A stretch of DNA of 64,000 nt from Leifsonia williamsii. Its GTDB lineage: Bacteria > Actinomycetota > Actinomycetes > Actinomycetales > Microbacteriaceae. The stretch's first letter is position 1. Each line of letters starts with the position of its first letter. The stretch covers positions 1,984,001-2,048,000 of the forward strand of contig NZ_JAROCF010000001.1 of the NCBI RefSeq assembly GCF_030433685.1, written 5' to 3'. The position numbers and the translations under genes are program-made. Positions 43,286 to 52,726 of the stretch are shown piece by piece. Below the pieces are notes generated by a model, which saw nothing but the letters and a program-made list of their open reading frames with translations, did no database searches and was not told the origin of the DNA.

Positions 43286-45513
43286 CTGATGTCGAACTCC
43301 ACGCCGGGGGCGTGGACACCAGCGACCTGACCTCGCTCAAGGTGGCGGAGCTGCAGGCTCTCGCCGCCGAGTTCGGAATCCCGGGTGCGACCCGGCTCCG
43401 CAAGGGCGAGCTGGTCGAGGCCGTCGCGGCCGCCCGTGCCGCCGCGAACGGCGACGCCGCACCCGCGGACGTCGCACCCGCCGCTCCGGCCGCGGCCATC
43501 GAGACCGCTACCGCCGAGCCGGTCGTGGAGGCTGCTCCCGCCGCCTCCCAGGTCCTCATCGAGCCGCTCATCGCCGAGCCGGCCGCCGAGGCGGAGCCGA
43601 CCGTCGGCGAGCCCGTGCTCCCGCCGGTCCAGGCGACCTCCGAGCCGCGCCGCCGCGGCTCGCGCCGCGTCTCCAGCCCGGGCACCGCCATCGACGGTGC
43701 CGAGGGCGCCGCGTCCGTCGGCGCCGCCACCCACGTCAACTCCGGCGAGACCGGTGTCGAGTCGCTGATCCCCGATGTGGACGCGCTCCTCGACTCCGCC
43801 CTCGCCTCGCGCGAGCAGGCGCAGCGTGGCGAGCAGAACCGCAACGACCAGAACCGCGGCGACCAGAACCGTGCGGAGCAGGGCGGCGGACGCCGTCGCC
43901 GCGGCCGTGGCGGCCAGAACCGCGACGACCAGGGCCGTGACGACCAGGGCGGCGACGAGCAGCCCCGCGACGAGCAGGCCCGCGACGACCAGCAGGCCGA
44001 GCGCACCGACCGCGACGACCAGCAGGGCGGCGACGGCCAGGGCGAGCAGCAGCAGGGTCGCGGCCGCCGCAACCGCAACCGCAACAAGACCAACGGCCAG
44101 CAGGGCGGCGACCAGCAGGGTCAGCAGAACCAGCAGAACCAGCAGGGCCAGCCGAAGGACCTGCAGGGCGGCGACGAGCAGAAGCAGGCCGGCCAGCAGG
44201 GCCAGCAGCAGCGCGGCGGCCAGCAGCAGCAGGCCGAGGGCGACCGGTTCGGCCGTGGCCGCGACCGCAACCGCAAGCGCCGCGGCGGCCAGGGCGGCGA
44301 CGAGTTCGAGCCGGAGCTGTCGGACGACGACGTGCTGATCCCCGTCGCCGGCATCCTCGACGTGCTCGACAACTACGCGTTCGTCCGCACCACCGGTTAC
44401 CTGCCGGGCGCCAGCGACGTCTACGTCTCGCTCGGCCAGGTGAAGAAGTACAGCCTCCGCAAGGGCGACGCCGTCGTCGGCGCCATCCGCCAGCCGCGCG
44501 ACAACGAGAACAACAGCCGCCAGAAGTACAACGCGCTGGTGAAGGTCGACAGCATCAACGGCCAGACCGTCGAGGAGGCGGCGGCCCGTGTCGAGTTCGG
44601 CAAGCTGACGCCGCTGTACCCGCAGGAGCGCCTCCGCCTCGAGACCGAGCCCGGCAAGGTGACGCAGCGCATCATCGACCTCGTCGCCCCGATCGGCAAG
44701 GGCCAGCGCGGCCTCATCGTCGCGCCGCCGAAGGCCGGCAAGACGATCGTGATGCAGCAGATCGCCAACGCGATCACGACCAACAACCCCGAGGTGCACC
44801 TCATGGTCGTCCTGGTGGACGAGCGCCCGGAAGAGGTCACCGACATGCAGCGCACGGTGAAGGGCGAGGTCATCGCCTCCACCTTCGACCGTCCCGCCGA
44901 GGACCACACGACCGTCGCCGAGCTCGCCATCGAGCGCGCCAAGCGCCTGGTCGAGCTGGGCCACGACGTGGTCGTGCTGCTCGACTCCATCACCCGCCTG
45001 GGCCGCGCGTACAACCTCACGGCTCCGGCCTCCGGTCGCATCCTCTCGGGCGGCGTGGATGCGTCGGCGCTGTACCCGCCGAAGCGCTTCTTCGGCGCCG
45101 CGCGCAACATCGAGCACGGCGGCTCGCTCACCATCCTCGCGTCGGCGCTCGTCGAGACCGGCTCGAAGATGGACGAGGTGATCTTCGAGGAGTTCAAGGG
45201 CACCGGCAACATGGAGCTGCGCCTCTCGCGTCAGCTCGCCGACAAGCGCATCTTCCCTGCCGTCGACGTCAACGCCTCCGGCACCCGCCGCGAGGAGATG
45301 CTGATGGGCCAGGACGAGGTCAAGATCACCTGGAAGCTGCGTCGCGCCCTCGCCGGCCTCGACCAGCAGCAGGCGCTCGAGATCGTTCTCGGCCGCCTCA
45401 AGGAGACCTCGAGCAACGTCGAGTTCCTCATGCAGGTGCAGAAGTCGATGCCGCAGCCGGCCAACGGCCACGGCAACGGCCACTCGCACGGCCACGAGAA
45501 CGACCACCGCTAG
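43282..45513 (+). CDS. rho: transcription termination factor Rho with long N-terminal insertion
   Basis: A 743-residue Rho. After an N-terminal helix bundle ([20 protein letters not shown]) comes an Ala/Pro/Glu-rich part. A strongly disordered insertion (about residues 173-342) follows, rich in Arg, Gly, Asn, Gln and Asp ([29 protein letters not shown]). The RNA-binding cold-shock-like domain starts at [19 protein letters not shown]. The ATPase core has Walker A APPKAGKT (481-488) and Walker [12 protein letters not shown]. It is a hexameric RNA helicase that ends transcription. The start GTG has GGGGGAAAGG upstream. Confidence 0.93.
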   Translation: MTDVELHAGGVDTSDLTSLKVAELQALAAEFGIPGATRLRKGELVEAVAAARAAANGDAAPADVAPAAPAAAIETATAEPVVEAAPAASQVLIEPLIAEPAAEAEPTVGEPVLPPVQATSEPRRRGSRRVSSPGTAIDGAEGAASVGAATHVNSGETGVESLIPDVDALLDSALASREQAQRGEQNRNDQNRGDQNRAEQGGGRRRRGRGGQNRDDQGRDDQGGDEQPRDEQARDDQQAERTDRDDQQGGDGQGEQQQGRGRRNRNRNKTNGQQGGDQQGQQNQQNQQGQPKDLQGGDEQKQAGQQGQQQRGGQQQQAEGDRFGRGRDRNRKRRGGQGGDEFEPELSDDDVLIPVAGILDVLDNYAFVRTTGYLPGASDVYVSLGQVKKYSLRKGDAVVGAIRQPRDNENNSRQKYNALVKVDSINGQTVEEAAARVEFGKLTPLYPQERLRLETEPGKVTQRIIDLVAPIGKGQRGLIVAPPKAGKTIVMQQIANAITTNNPEVHLMVVLVDERPEEVTDMQRTVKGEVIASTFDRPAEDHTTVAELAIERAKRLVELGHDVVVLLDSITRLGRAYNLTAPASGRILSGGVDASALYPPKRFFGAARNIEHGGSLTILASALVETGSKMDEVIFEEFKGTGNMELRLSRQLADKRIFPAVDVNASGTRREEMLMGQDEVKITWKLRRALAGLDQQQALEIVLGRLKETSSNVEFLMQVQKSMPQPANGHGNGHSHGHENDHR

Positions 45514-45521
45514 CTGACAGA

Positions 45522-45562
45522 GTGCCCGTCCGGGAGCGCCGCGTGCGCGCCCGGGCGGGCGC
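45522..45562 (+). terminator. terminator-like hairpin after rho
   Basis: Arms 45522-45534 (GTGCCCGTCCGGG) and 45550-45562 (CCCGGGCGGGCGC) form a 13-bp stem with two G-U pairs and a 15-base loop, followed by TTCGTCGTTT. It lies 8 bp behind the rho stop. It may end or attenuate the rho transcript before prfA. Confidence 0.55.
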
Positions 45563-45601
45563 TTCGTCGTTTCCGGACCCGCCTCCCACGAAAGAAGCCC
45601 C

Positions 45602-46678
45602 ATGTTCGAATCGGTGAACGGCCTCATCGCCGAGCACGACGACCTCCAGCAGCAGCTCTCGGACCCCGACCTGCACAGCGACCCGGTCCGCTCCAAGAAG
45701 GTGAACCGCCGCTACGCCGAGCTGTCGCGCATCGTGGCCTCCTACAACGAGTGGAAGCAGCTCACCGACGACCTGGCGGCCGCCCGCGAGCTCGCCGCCG
45801 AGGACGCCGCGTTCGCCGACGAGATCCCGGGCCTCGAGGAGTCGCTGCAGGAGTCGCAGGAGCGGCTGCGGCGGCTGCTGATTCCGCGCGACCCCAACGA
45901 CAGCCGTGACGTGATCATGGAGATCAAGATGGGGGAGGGCGGCGCCGAGTCGGCGCTGTTCGCCGGCGACCTGCTGCGGATGTACCTCCACTACGCCGAC
46001 TCCAAGCGCTGGAAGGCCGAGATCATCGAGCAGACCTCCAGCGACCTCGGCGGCATCAAGGACGTGCAGGTCGCCTTCAAGGGCACCTCCAGCGACCCCG
46101 CGGAGGGCGTCTGGGCGCACCTCAAGTACGAGGGCGGCGTTCACCGCGTGCAGCGTGTGCCGGCCACCGAGTCGCAGGGCCGCATCCACACCTCCGCCGC
46201 CGGCGTGCTCGTCTTCCCCGAGGTGGACGAGCCGGAGGAGGTCGATATCAACCAGAACGACCTCAAGATCGACGTGTTCCGCTCCTCGGGCCCCGGCGGC
46301 CAGTCGGTCAACACGACCGACTCGGCGGTGCGCATCACCCACGTCCCGACCGGCATCGTCGTCTCGATGCAGAACGAGAAGAGCCAGCTGCAGAACCGCG
46401 AGGCCGCCATGCGCGTGCTCCGCGCCCGCCTGCTCGCGAAGCAGCAGGAGGAGGCCGACGCGGAGGCCGCCGAGTTCCGCAAGGGCCAGATCCGCACCAT
46501 GGACCGCTCGGAGCGCATCCGCACCTACAACTTCCCGGAGAACCGCATCGCGGATCACCGCACCGGTTACAAGGCGTACAATCTCGACGCGGTCATGAAC
46601 GGCGCCCTCGACCCCGTCATCGAGAGCAACATCCTCGCCGACGAGGAGTCCCGCCTCGCGGCCCTCGCCGACGACTGA
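45602..46678 (+). CDS. prfA: peptide chain release factor 1
   Basis: A 358-residue class I release factor. The GGQ of [18 protein letters not shown] (residues 232-234) triggers peptide release. Other family landmarks are [39 protein letters not shown] and the C-terminal [20 protein letters not shown]. It recognises UAA and UAG. AAAGAAGCC precedes the ATG. The methyltransferase PrmC, which modifies the GGQ glutamine, is encoded 2.4 kb downstream rather than next to it. Confidence 0.93.
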   Translation: MFESVNGLIAEHDDLQQQLSDPDLHSDPVRSKKVNRRYAELSRIVASYNEWKQLTDDLAAARELAAEDAAFADEIPGLEESLQESQERLRRLLIPRDPNDSRDVIMEIKMGEGGAESALFAGDLLRMYLHYADSKRWKAEIIEQTSSDLGGIKDVQVAFKGTSSDPAEGVWAHLKYEGGVHRVQRVPATESQGRIHTSAAGVLVFPEVDEPEEVDINQNDLKIDVFRSSGPGGQSVNTTDSAVRITHVPTGIVVSMQNEKSQLQNREAAMRVLRARLLAKQQEEADAEAAEFRKGQIRTMDRSERIRTYNFPENRIADHRTGYKAYNLDAVMNGALDPVIESNILADEESRLAALADD

Positions 46679-46728
46679 CTCACGCCAGAGGCTCTTGCGG
46701 ATTCAGCTGATCGGAAGAACGACCTCGA

Positions 46729-47388
46729 CTATTCCCACACGGTGACGTTTAGCTTCACGGTCGCCTCGGTGTAGGCGGCCACCTGAATGGAGGCGAATCG
46801 ACCCGACGCAAGACGCAAGCATGAGTTGGCTGCAGTAAGCAGGTGCGGCTCGAGAGAGTCGGCGGAGGCGTACGGCGTTGATCGCGAGCACGCGGCAAAG
46901 GACGGAGCTGTTTCGGCGGGTAGGCGTAGGTAGTTGACTCCGTAGCCGAACTTCAAGGCCCGGTCGTTGTAATAGACGGCGTCGGAGCTCCACTTGTCTG
47001 TCGACCCGGCGTCCAAGACAGGGTCCACCGAGTTGAGATTGATGGCGTCACCCTCCGCCGCGAGTTCTAGGATTCGTGTCGCCCTGACAGCATGTTCCTC
47101 GGTCGTGTCAACGGCGGCAGGTAGTGAACTCTGAACTCGTGAAAGCTTCGCCTTGAGGCGGTCGATTTCCTTATCGCGGGCCTCCACATCGTCCTGCAAC
47201 GAGTTGTTGTCGGCGGTGAGTGTCGAGATCTTCTTGCTCTGTGCCGCGATTCGATGACTGTTGTCCTCGGCCTCGATCTGCTTTTGGACAAGAATCAGAC
47301 CGAGGACCGCGGCAGTTGCGGTTGCCACGAGAGTTGCCCAGGAGAGGCCACGCTTCAAGTAGGTACCGACAACTTCGAGAAATGGCAT
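46729..47388 (-). CDS. hypothetical membrane-anchored coiled-coil protein, likely acquired
   Basis: A 219-residue protein of no family I recognise. One membrane helix lies near the start (about residues 16-35, WATLVATATAAVLGLILVQK), followed by a heptad-rich coiled coil (about 38-88, RIAAQSKKISTLTADNNSLQ) and a C-terminal domain of about 120 residues with two cysteines. Base composition is clearly lower in GC than the neighbours, and codons such as TTA, ATA-like and AGT appear. AAGGAG lies six bases before the ATG and is inside a palindrome. It separates prfA from the cys genes, which suggests insertion by transfer. Confidence 0.65.
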   Translation of the reverse strand: MPFLEVVGTYLKRGLSWATLVATATAAVLGLILVQKQIEAEDNSHRIAAQSKKISTLTADNNSLQDDVEARDKEIDRLKAKLSRVQSSLPAAVDTTEEHAVRATRILELAAEGDAINLNSVDPVLDAGSTDKWSSDAVYYNDRALKFGYGVNYLRLPAETAPSFAACSRSTPYASADSLEPHLLTAANSCLRLASGRFASIQVAAYTEATVKLNVTVWE

Positions 47389-47394
47389 CAGACT

Positions 47395-47416
47395 CCTTGT
47401 TCTAGGTAGAACAAGG
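47395..47416 (-). promoter_or_regulatory. perfect palindrome covering the ribosome binding site
   Basis: Two 10-bp arms (CCTTGTTCTA and TAGAACAAGG) around a 2-base centre. On the minus strand the second arm ends in AAGG of the AAGGAG ribosome binding site of the hypothetical gene. TAGCAT just upstream is a possible -10 box, which puts the palindrome at the mRNA 5' end. It could be a repressor operator or an RNA hairpin that hides the ribosome site. Confidence 0.55.
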
Positions 47417-47438
47417 ATGCTATCTCAAATATATGACC

Positions 47439-48011
47439 TCAGATGTAGATCGCCGGGTCGATCCAGTCGTCGCCCGGGATCTGCTCGTGGCCCGAGCGAC
47501 GACGGGCGCGCGCCGGCACGCCGGTCAGCACCGAGTTGGCGGGGGCGTCGTGCGTCACCACGGCGTTCGCGCCGATGATGCAGTGCTCGCCGATCGTGAT
47601 CGCGCCGAGCACCTTCGCGCCCGCCCCGATCGTCACGTGGTCCCCGACCGTGGGGTGCCGCTTGCCGTGCCCGGAGCCGCGGCCGCCCAGCGTCACGCCG
47701 TGGTACAGCATCACGTCGTCGCCGATCCAGGTCGTCTCGCCGATCACGACGCCCATCCCGTGGTCGATGAAGAACCGCAGGCCGATGCGGGCGCCCGGGT
47801 GGATCTCCACCCCGGTCAGGAAGCGCGCGAACTGCGACAGCAAGCGCGCGGGCATCCGGAAGCCCGCCCGCCACAGCCGGTGCGCGACGCGGTACGCCCA
47901 CACCGCGTGCAGCCCGGAGTACGCCGCCGCGATCTCGAAGCCGCCGCGAGCCGCCGGATCGTGCTTGCGCGCGTTGCGGACGTCCTCGCGCAGCCGGCTG
48001 ACCAGCCCCAC
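47439..48011 (-). CDS. cysE: serine O-acetyltransferase
   Basis: A 190-residue left-handed beta-helix acetyltransferase (CysE/EpsC type). It has the catalytic His region [23 protein letters not shown] and hexapeptide repeats ([28 protein letters not shown]). It makes O-acetylserine for CysK. The GTG at 48011 lies three bases behind the cysK stop (TAG), which implies coupled translation. The long N-terminal helical domain of E. coli CysE is shortened here, as in EpsC-type enzymes. Confidence 0.88.
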   Translation of the reverse strand: MGLVSRLREDVRNARKHDPAARGGFEIAAAYSGLHAVWAYRVAHRLWRAGFRMPARLLSQFARFLTGVEIHPGARIGLRFFIDHGMGVVIGETTWIGDDVMLYHGVTLGGRGSGHGKRHPTVGDHVTIGAGAKVLGAITIGEHCIIGANAVVTHDAPANSVLTGVPARARRRSGHEQIPGDDWIDPAIYI

Positions 48012-48014
48012 CCG

Positions 48015-48953
48015 CTAGTCCAGCAGGTCGGCCCAGAGCGGCGTGGAGATGTACCGCTCGCCGGTGTCGCAGATGACCGCGACGATGGTCTTGCCCGCGT
48101 TCTCCGGCCGCTTCGCGAGCTGCAGCGCCGCCCAGACGATCGCGCCCGAGGAGATGCCGGCGAGGATGCCCTCCTGGCTCGCGAGCTTCTTCGCCACGTC
48201 GATCGCGTCGTCGAAGGCGACGTCGATCACCTCGTCGTAGACGGTGGTGTCGAGGATCTCTGGCACGAAGTTGGCGCCGATGCCCTGGATCTTGTGCGGT
48301 CCCGGCTTCCCTCCGTTGAGGATGGGGGAGTCGATCGGCTCGACCGCGACGATCTGCACGCTGGGCTTGCGCTCCTTGAGCACCTGGCCGACGCCGGTGA
48401 TGGTGCCGCCGGTGCCGACGCCCGCGACGAAGATGTCGACGCCGCCGTCGGTGTCGGCCCAGACCTCCTCGGCGGTGGTGGCGCGGTGGATGGCGGGGTT
48501 GGCCTGGTTGGCGAACTGCTGCGCCCAGATGGCGTTGTCGGTGGAGGCGACGATCTCCTTCGCCTTCTCGACCGCGCCGCGCATGCCCTCCGGCCCGGGC
48601 GTCAGCACGATCTCGGCGCCGAAGGCCCGCAGCAGCACGCGCCGCTCCTTGCTCATGGTCTCGGGCATCGTCAGCACGAGCCGGTAGCCGCGCGCGGCGC
48701 CGACCATCGCCAGGGCGATGCCCGTGTTGCCGCTGGTGGCCTCCACGATGGTGCCGCCGGGCTTCAGCGCCCCCGACTTCTCGGCCGCGTCGACGATCGC
48801 GACGCCGATGCGGTCCTTCACGCTGCCGGCGGGGTTGTAGAACTCGAGCTTGCCGAGCACGGTCGCGCCGGTGCCCTCCGCGAGCCGGTTGAGCCGGACG
48901 AGCGGGGTGCGGCCGACGGCCTCGGTGATGTTGTCGTAGATCTGGCCGGTCAT
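48015..48953 (-). CDS. cysK: cysteine synthase A
   Basis: A 312-residue fold-II PLP enzyme. Lys46 in [11 protein letters not shown] binds [15 protein letters not shown] is the substrate loop, [12 protein letters not shown] the phosphate loop and [13 protein letters not shown] the C-terminal motif. It makes cysteine from O-acetylserine and sulfide. GAGGAAG before the ATG at 48953 supports this start. It is divergent from prmC, with 87 bp between the starts. Confidence 0.92.
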   Translation of the reverse strand: MTGQIYDNITEAVGRTPLVRLNRLAEGTGATVLGKLEFYNPAGSVKDRIGVAIVDAAEKSGALKPGGTIVEATSGNTGIALAMVGAARGYRLVLTMPETMSKERRVLLRAFGAEIVLTPGPEGMRGAVEKAKEIVASTDNAIWAQQFANQANPAIHRATTAEEVWADTDGGVDIFVAGVGTGGTITGVGQVLKERKPSVQIVAVEPIDSPILNGGKPGPHKIQGIGANFVPEILDTTVYDEVIDVAFDDAIDVAKKLASQEGILAGISSGAIVWAALQLAKRPENAGKTIVAVICDTGERYISTPLWADLLD

Positions 48954-49023
48954 GGGTCTCTTCCTCGTGACGGATGGACGGTGTGGGGAAGGCAGGAGCG
49001 TCACCCACTCTAATCCCGCACGC

Positions 49024-49029
49024 TATAGG
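49024..49029 (+). promoter_or_regulatory. -10 box of prmC
   Basis: TATAGG lies 11 bases before the ATG at 49041, giving a leader of only a few bases. Confidence 0.4.
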
Positions 49030-49040
49030 CTCGACGGGCG

Positions 49041-49916
49041 ATGTCATCCGAAGCGCCAGCCCCCACCGTCCGCACCCTCCGAGACGCCACCGCCGCCGTG
49101 CTCGCGCGCGCCGGGGTGCCCGATCCGGAGGTCGACGCCGAACTGCTCGTCGGCCACGTCCTCGGCGTGAGCAGGGGCAGGGTCCAGGCCCTCGCGGTGA
49201 TGGGGGAGGAGGTGTCGGCCGACGACGCCGCGCGCCTCCGCGAGTACACCGAGCGCCGTGCCGCCCGCGAGCCGTTGCAGCACATCACGGGCGTCGCGCC
49301 GTTCCGCTCGCTCGAGCTGGCCGTCGGGCCCGGCGTCTTCGTGCCGCGCCCCGAGACGGAGCAGGTGGCGCAGTTCGCGATCGACGCCCTGCGCGCCGTA
49401 CCGTCGCCGGAGCCCGTGGCCGTCGACCTCGGCACGGGCAGCGGCGCGATCGCCATCGCGCTCGCGACCGAGGTGCCGCACGCCAGGGTGTTCGCGGTCG
49501 AGAACTCACCGGAGGCGTTCGTCTGGGCGCGCGGCAACATCGAGGCTTCCGGGGCGACCAACCTCCGCGCGGTCTTCATCGACCTCGCCGACGCGCTGCC
49601 CGAGCTCGACGGCACGGTCGACGTCGTCATCTCGAACCCGCCGTACGTGCCGGACGACGCCATCCCGCGCGACCCGGAGGTGCGCCTCCATGATCCCGCC
49701 GCCGCGCTGTACGGCGGACCGGACGGGCTGGATGTCGTGCGCATCATCTCCGGCGTCGCCCGCCGGCTGCTGCGACCGGGCGGCACGCTGGTCCTCGAGC
49801 ACGGCGAGCTGCAGGGGGCGCAGATCCGCGACCTGCTGACCGCCGACGGCTGGCGCTCGGCGGCGACGCAGCGCGACCTGACGACGCGCGACCGCGCGAC
49901 GACGGCCGTCCGCTAG
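49041..49916 (+). CDS. prmC: release factor glutamine methyltransferase
   Basis: A 291-residue methyltransferase. The SAM loop is AVDLGTGSGAIAIALA and the substrate motif is VVISNPPYVPDD (NPPY at 199-202). The N-terminal helical domain (VLARAGVPDPEVDAELLVGH) is the release-factor-binding part. It methylates the Gln of GGQ in PrfA and PrfB. It normally follows prfA; here a hypothetical gene, cysE and cysK lie between. It ends convergently with the TetR gene, with 4 bp of overlap. Confidence 0.92.
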   Translation: MSSEAPAPTVRTLRDATAAVLARAGVPDPEVDAELLVGHVLGVSRGRVQALAVMGEEVSADDAARLREYTERRAAREPLQHITGVAPFRSLELAVGPGVFVPRPETEQVAQFAIDALRAVPSPEPVAVDLGTGSGAIAIALATEVPHARVFAVENSPEAFVWARGNIEASGATNLRAVFIDLADALPELDGTVDVVISNPPYVPDDAIPRDPEVRLHDPAAALYGGPDGLDVVRIISGVARRLLRPGGTLVLEHGELQGAQIRDLLTADGWRSAATQRDLTTRDRATTAVR

Positions 49917-50887
49917 CCGCGCTGGGCCGCGCGCTCCTTCTCCCGCTCGGCGCGCTCCCGCTCGCGGTCCGCACGCTCCCTCGCGCGGGCGATCGCCTCG
50001 CGCTCCCGCTTGCGGGCCTCGCGCAGGGCGGACTCCGCCTCCCGTCGCGCCTTCGCCGCCTCGCGCACCGCCTTGTCGCGGGGGAGGGACTCCGGCCGGG
50101 CGGGCGCCGCCGCTGCCGGCTCGCCCGCGGCCCGTGCCGCGACATAGCGCTCGATGCCGTCGAGGATGCGCTCCAGCCCGAAGGCGAAGTCGTCCTGCTC
50201 GTCCTCGCCGTCGGAGTAGGCGCCCGAGAGCACGAGCGGCGCGAGGTCGGGGAACCGCTCGGGCGTGACCAGCGCCGCCAGCGCCGCGGTGAACGCCTCG
50301 CCGTGCTGCGGGGGCGCGTCGTCGCCCCGTGATCGCGCGACGTCGCGCTCGACGACACCGACCGCGCGCGCGTACGACGAGAGCAGCAGCGCCGTCGACA
50401 TCTTCTCGGCGTCGCTCAGCGGCAGCGGCCGCATCTCGCGGAGGCCCCAGTCGAGCACCGCGAGGTTGTTCGGCATCAGCGGGACGCCCGAGATCGGGAT
50501 GTCGGGGAACCAGGGGTGCTCCTGGATGACCTCGATCGTCGCCATCGCCCAGCGGCGCAGCCCGGACCTCCAGTCGTCCGTGTCGCCCTCCGCCGGGATC
50601 GGGATGTCGCACACCGCGTCCTGCATGAGCGCGAGCACGTCGTCCTTGCCCGTGACATAGCGGTACAGCGACATGGTCGTGAACCCGAGCTCGCTCGCGA
50701 TCCGGCTCATGGAGACGGCCGCGAGCCCGTCCGCATCGGCCACCGCGATGGCGGTGTCCACGATGCGCTCGACGCTGAGCTCGCGCTTCGGTCCGCGCTG
50801 CGGCGCCTCGGCGACGCCCCAGCTGAGCGCGACCGCCCGGGGGAGCGCCTCCGCGGCGTCGGCCTGCTCCTGCCCGGCCTCGACCAT
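49913..50887 (-). CDS. TetR family regulator with charged C-terminal tail
   Basis: A 324-residue regulator. The HTH lies at about residues 36-82: SVERIVDTAIAVADADGLAA, VSMSRIASELGFTTMSLYRY. The ligand-binding domain follows (HPWFPDIPISGVPLMPNNLA, FAFGLERILDGIERYV) as in TetR_C-type members. The last ~70 residues are an unusual Arg/Glu/Ala coiled tail (KAVREAAKARREAESALREA and after), absent in most relatives. It is divergent from the DrrAB-like exporter and very likely represses it and itself through the repeats between the genes. Confidence 0.85.
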   Translation of the reverse strand: MVEAGQEQADAAEALPRAVALSWGVAEAPQRGPKRELSVERIVDTAIAVADADGLAAVSMSRIASELGFTTMSLYRYVTGKDDVLALMQDAVCDIPIPAEGDTDDWRSGLRRWAMATIEVIQEHPWFPDIPISGVPLMPNNLAVLDWGLREMRPLPLSDAEKMSTALLLSSYARAVGVVERDVARSRGDDAPPQHGEAFTAALAALVTPERFPDLAPLVLSGAYSDGEDEQDDFAFGLERILDGIERYVAARAAGEPAAAAPARPESLPRDKAVREAAKARREAESALREARKREREAIARARERADRERERAEREKERAAQRG

Positions 50888-50911
50888 GCTGCGCCCCTTT
50901 CGGATCGGTTG

Positions 50912-50983
50912 TTGACACCCATCCTAGAACTGTGTATCACTTAAACAACCGTATGCGACATAAACAGTTTGCAGCATAAACAG
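50912..50983. promoter_or_regulatory. divergent promoters with repeated operator for the TetR/ABC exporter genes
   Basis: Plus-strand promoter: TTGACA (50912-50917), 17 bp, TATCAC (50935-50940). Minus-strand promoter: TAGGAT (50921-50926 on the minus strand) with TTGTTT 16 bp before it. CATAAACAG occurs at 50959 and 50975, and AACTGTGTAT (50928-50937) is its inverted form with a mismatch. These three half-sites are a probable TetR operator overlapping and flanking both promoters. Confidence 0.6.
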
Positions 50984-51005
50984 AAGACACGGAAAGGAGC
51001 CGCGC

Positions 51006-51917
51006 ATGATGACAGCGGCGATCGAGGTCACGGGCCTGCGCAAGGCGTTCGGCGAGCAGACCGTCCTCGACGGGATCGACCTGCGGGTGGAGGCGGGGGC
51101 GGTCTTCGCCCTCCTCGGCCCGAACGGAGCGGGCAAGACGACGCTCATCTCCATCCTCACGACCCTGGTGCAACCGGATGCGGGGACCGCCGCGGTCTGC
51201 GGCCACGACATCCTCACCGACCCCGACGGGGTGAAGCGCTCGCTGAGCCTCACCGGCCAGTCCGCCGCCGTCGACGGTGTGCTGACCGGCGAGGAGAACC
51301 TGCGCATGATGGCGCGGCTCTCCGGCTTCGACGCACGCGGCGCGCGGTCACGCGCCGCCGAGCTGATCGAGCGCTTCGATCTCGCTGCCGCCGCGCGCAA
51401 GCGCGTCGCCACCTACTCCGGCGGGATGCGGAGGCGGCTCGACCTCGCGCTCAGCCTGGTCGCGACCCCGCCGGTCATCGTGCTCGACGAGCCGACGACC
51501 GGCCTCGACACCCGCAGCAGACAGGCGCTGTGGGAGATCATCCTCGACCTCGCCGCGCGCGGCACGACGGTCCTGCTCACGACCCAGTACCTGGAGGAGG
51601 CGGACCAGCTCGCCGGCCGCATCGCCGTGCTCGACCGCGGCGCGATCGTCGCCGAGGGCAGCGCGGCCGAGCTGAAGGCGCGCGTCGGGGGAGAGGTGGT
51701 GGAGCTGCGCGGCGCCGATGACGTCGTGCTCCGCGAGGTGCCGACCGACGGCAGCCTCCTCGCCCTGCGCGCCGCGATCGACGTGCTGGACGCCGAGCTG
51801 GCGAACCGGCCGGTCTCCGGCGCGACCATCGCGATCCGCAAGCCCACCCTCGACGACGCCTTCCTCGCGCTCACGACCACGACATCCACCCCGAACCGGC
51901 AGGAGGCCCTCCGATGA
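51006..51917 (+). CDS. ABC transporter ATP-binding protein (DrrA-like)
   Basis: A 303-residue ABC ATPase. Walker A LLGPNGAGKTTL, signature YSGGMRRRLDLALSL, Walker B PVIVLDEPTTGLD and the H-loop region LLTTQYLEEADQL are present. The C-terminal extension (ELKARVGGEVVELR to KPTLDDAFLAL) is that of DrrA-type drug exporters. AAAGGAG precedes the ATG. The partner permease overlaps by 4 bp. Control by the divergent TetR protein suggests induction by a toxic compound. Confidence 0.9.
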   Translation: MMTAAIEVTGLRKAFGEQTVLDGIDLRVEAGAVFALLGPNGAGKTTLISILTTLVQPDAGTAAVCGHDILTDPDGVKRSLSLTGQSAAVDGVLTGEENLRMMARLSGFDARGARSRAAELIERFDLAAAARKRVATYSGGMRRRLDLALSLVATPPVIVLDEPTTGLDTRSRQALWEIILDLAARGTTVLLTTQYLEEADQLAGRIAVLDRGAIVAEGSAAELKARVGGEVVELRGADDVVLREVPTDGSLLALRAAIDVLDAELANRPVSGATIAIRKPTLDDAFLALTTTTSTPNRQEALR

Positions 51918-52726
51918 CCGCCATCGCATCCACCCCGCGCACGAGCACCGCGCCGCTCGACCGGACCCCGTCCCGGCTCACCGCGACCACCGTCTTCATC
52001 GGCCGCAGCGTGCGCCACTCCCTCCGCAACGTGGAGGCGCTGACCATGGCCGTCGTCCTCCCGGTGATGCTCATGCTCCTGTTCACCTTCGTCTTCGGCG
52101 GGGCGCTCGACGAGGGCGGCGGCTACGTCGACTACGTCGTGCCGGGCATCATCCTGCTGTGCGCGGGCTTCGGCGCCTCCAGCACGGCGGTGGACGTGGC
52201 CGACGACCTGGGCAACGGCATCGTCGACCGGTTCCGCACCATGCCGCTGCGCGCCGGTGGCGTGATCACCGGGCACGTGGTCGCCAGTCTGCTGCGCAAC
52301 CTCCTCGCCACCGGTGTGGTCATCGGCGTCGCCCTGCTGGTCGGCTTCCGCCCGACCGGCGGCCCGCTGGAGTGGCTCGCGGCGATCGGCGTGGTCGCGC
52401 TGTTCATCCTCGCCATCACGTGGCTGTACGCCGCCATCGGGATCGCGGCGAACAGCCCCGCGGCCGCGAGCGGCTACGGCTTCGCGCTGCTGTTCCTGCC
52501 CTACCTGTCGAGCGCGTTCGTCCCGACCGACACCATGCCGGAGTGGCTGCAGTGGGTCGCCGAGAACCAGCCCATCACGCCGATCATCGAGACGATCCGC
52601 GCGCTCCTCTTCGGGCGCGACCCGGGTGCCGACCTGTGGTGGGCGATCGGCTGGTGCGCGCTGATCATCGCGGGGGCGTACGTCTGGGCGGCCTGGCTGT
52701 TCCGGCGTGCGTCCGGGCGGCGCTGA
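51914..52726 (+). CDS. ABC-2 type permease (DrrB-like)
   Basis: A 270-residue membrane protein with six hydrophobic segments of the ABC-2 type. It has VVLPVMLMLLFTFVFGGAL early, YVDYVVPGIILLCAGFGASS, DRFRTMPLRAGGVITGHV (DrrB-like coupling region) and PYLSSAFVPTDTMPEWLQWV. It forms the exporter pore together with the upstream ATPase. The ATG overlaps the ATPase stop. The substrate is unknown; daunorubicin-type names only reflect family. Confidence 0.88.
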   Translation: MTAIASTPRTSTAPLDRTPSRLTATTVFIGRSVRHSLRNVEALTMAVVLPVMLMLLFTFVFGGALDEGGGYVDYVVPGIILLCAGFGASSTAVDVADDLGNGIVDRFRTMPLRAGGVITGHVVASLLRNLLATGVVIGVALLVGFRPTGGPLEWLAAIGVVALFILAITWLYAAIGIAANSPAAASGYGFALLFLPYLSSAFVPTDTMPEWLQWVAENQPITPIIETIRALLFGRDPGADLWWAIGWCALIIAGAYVWAAWLFRRASGRR

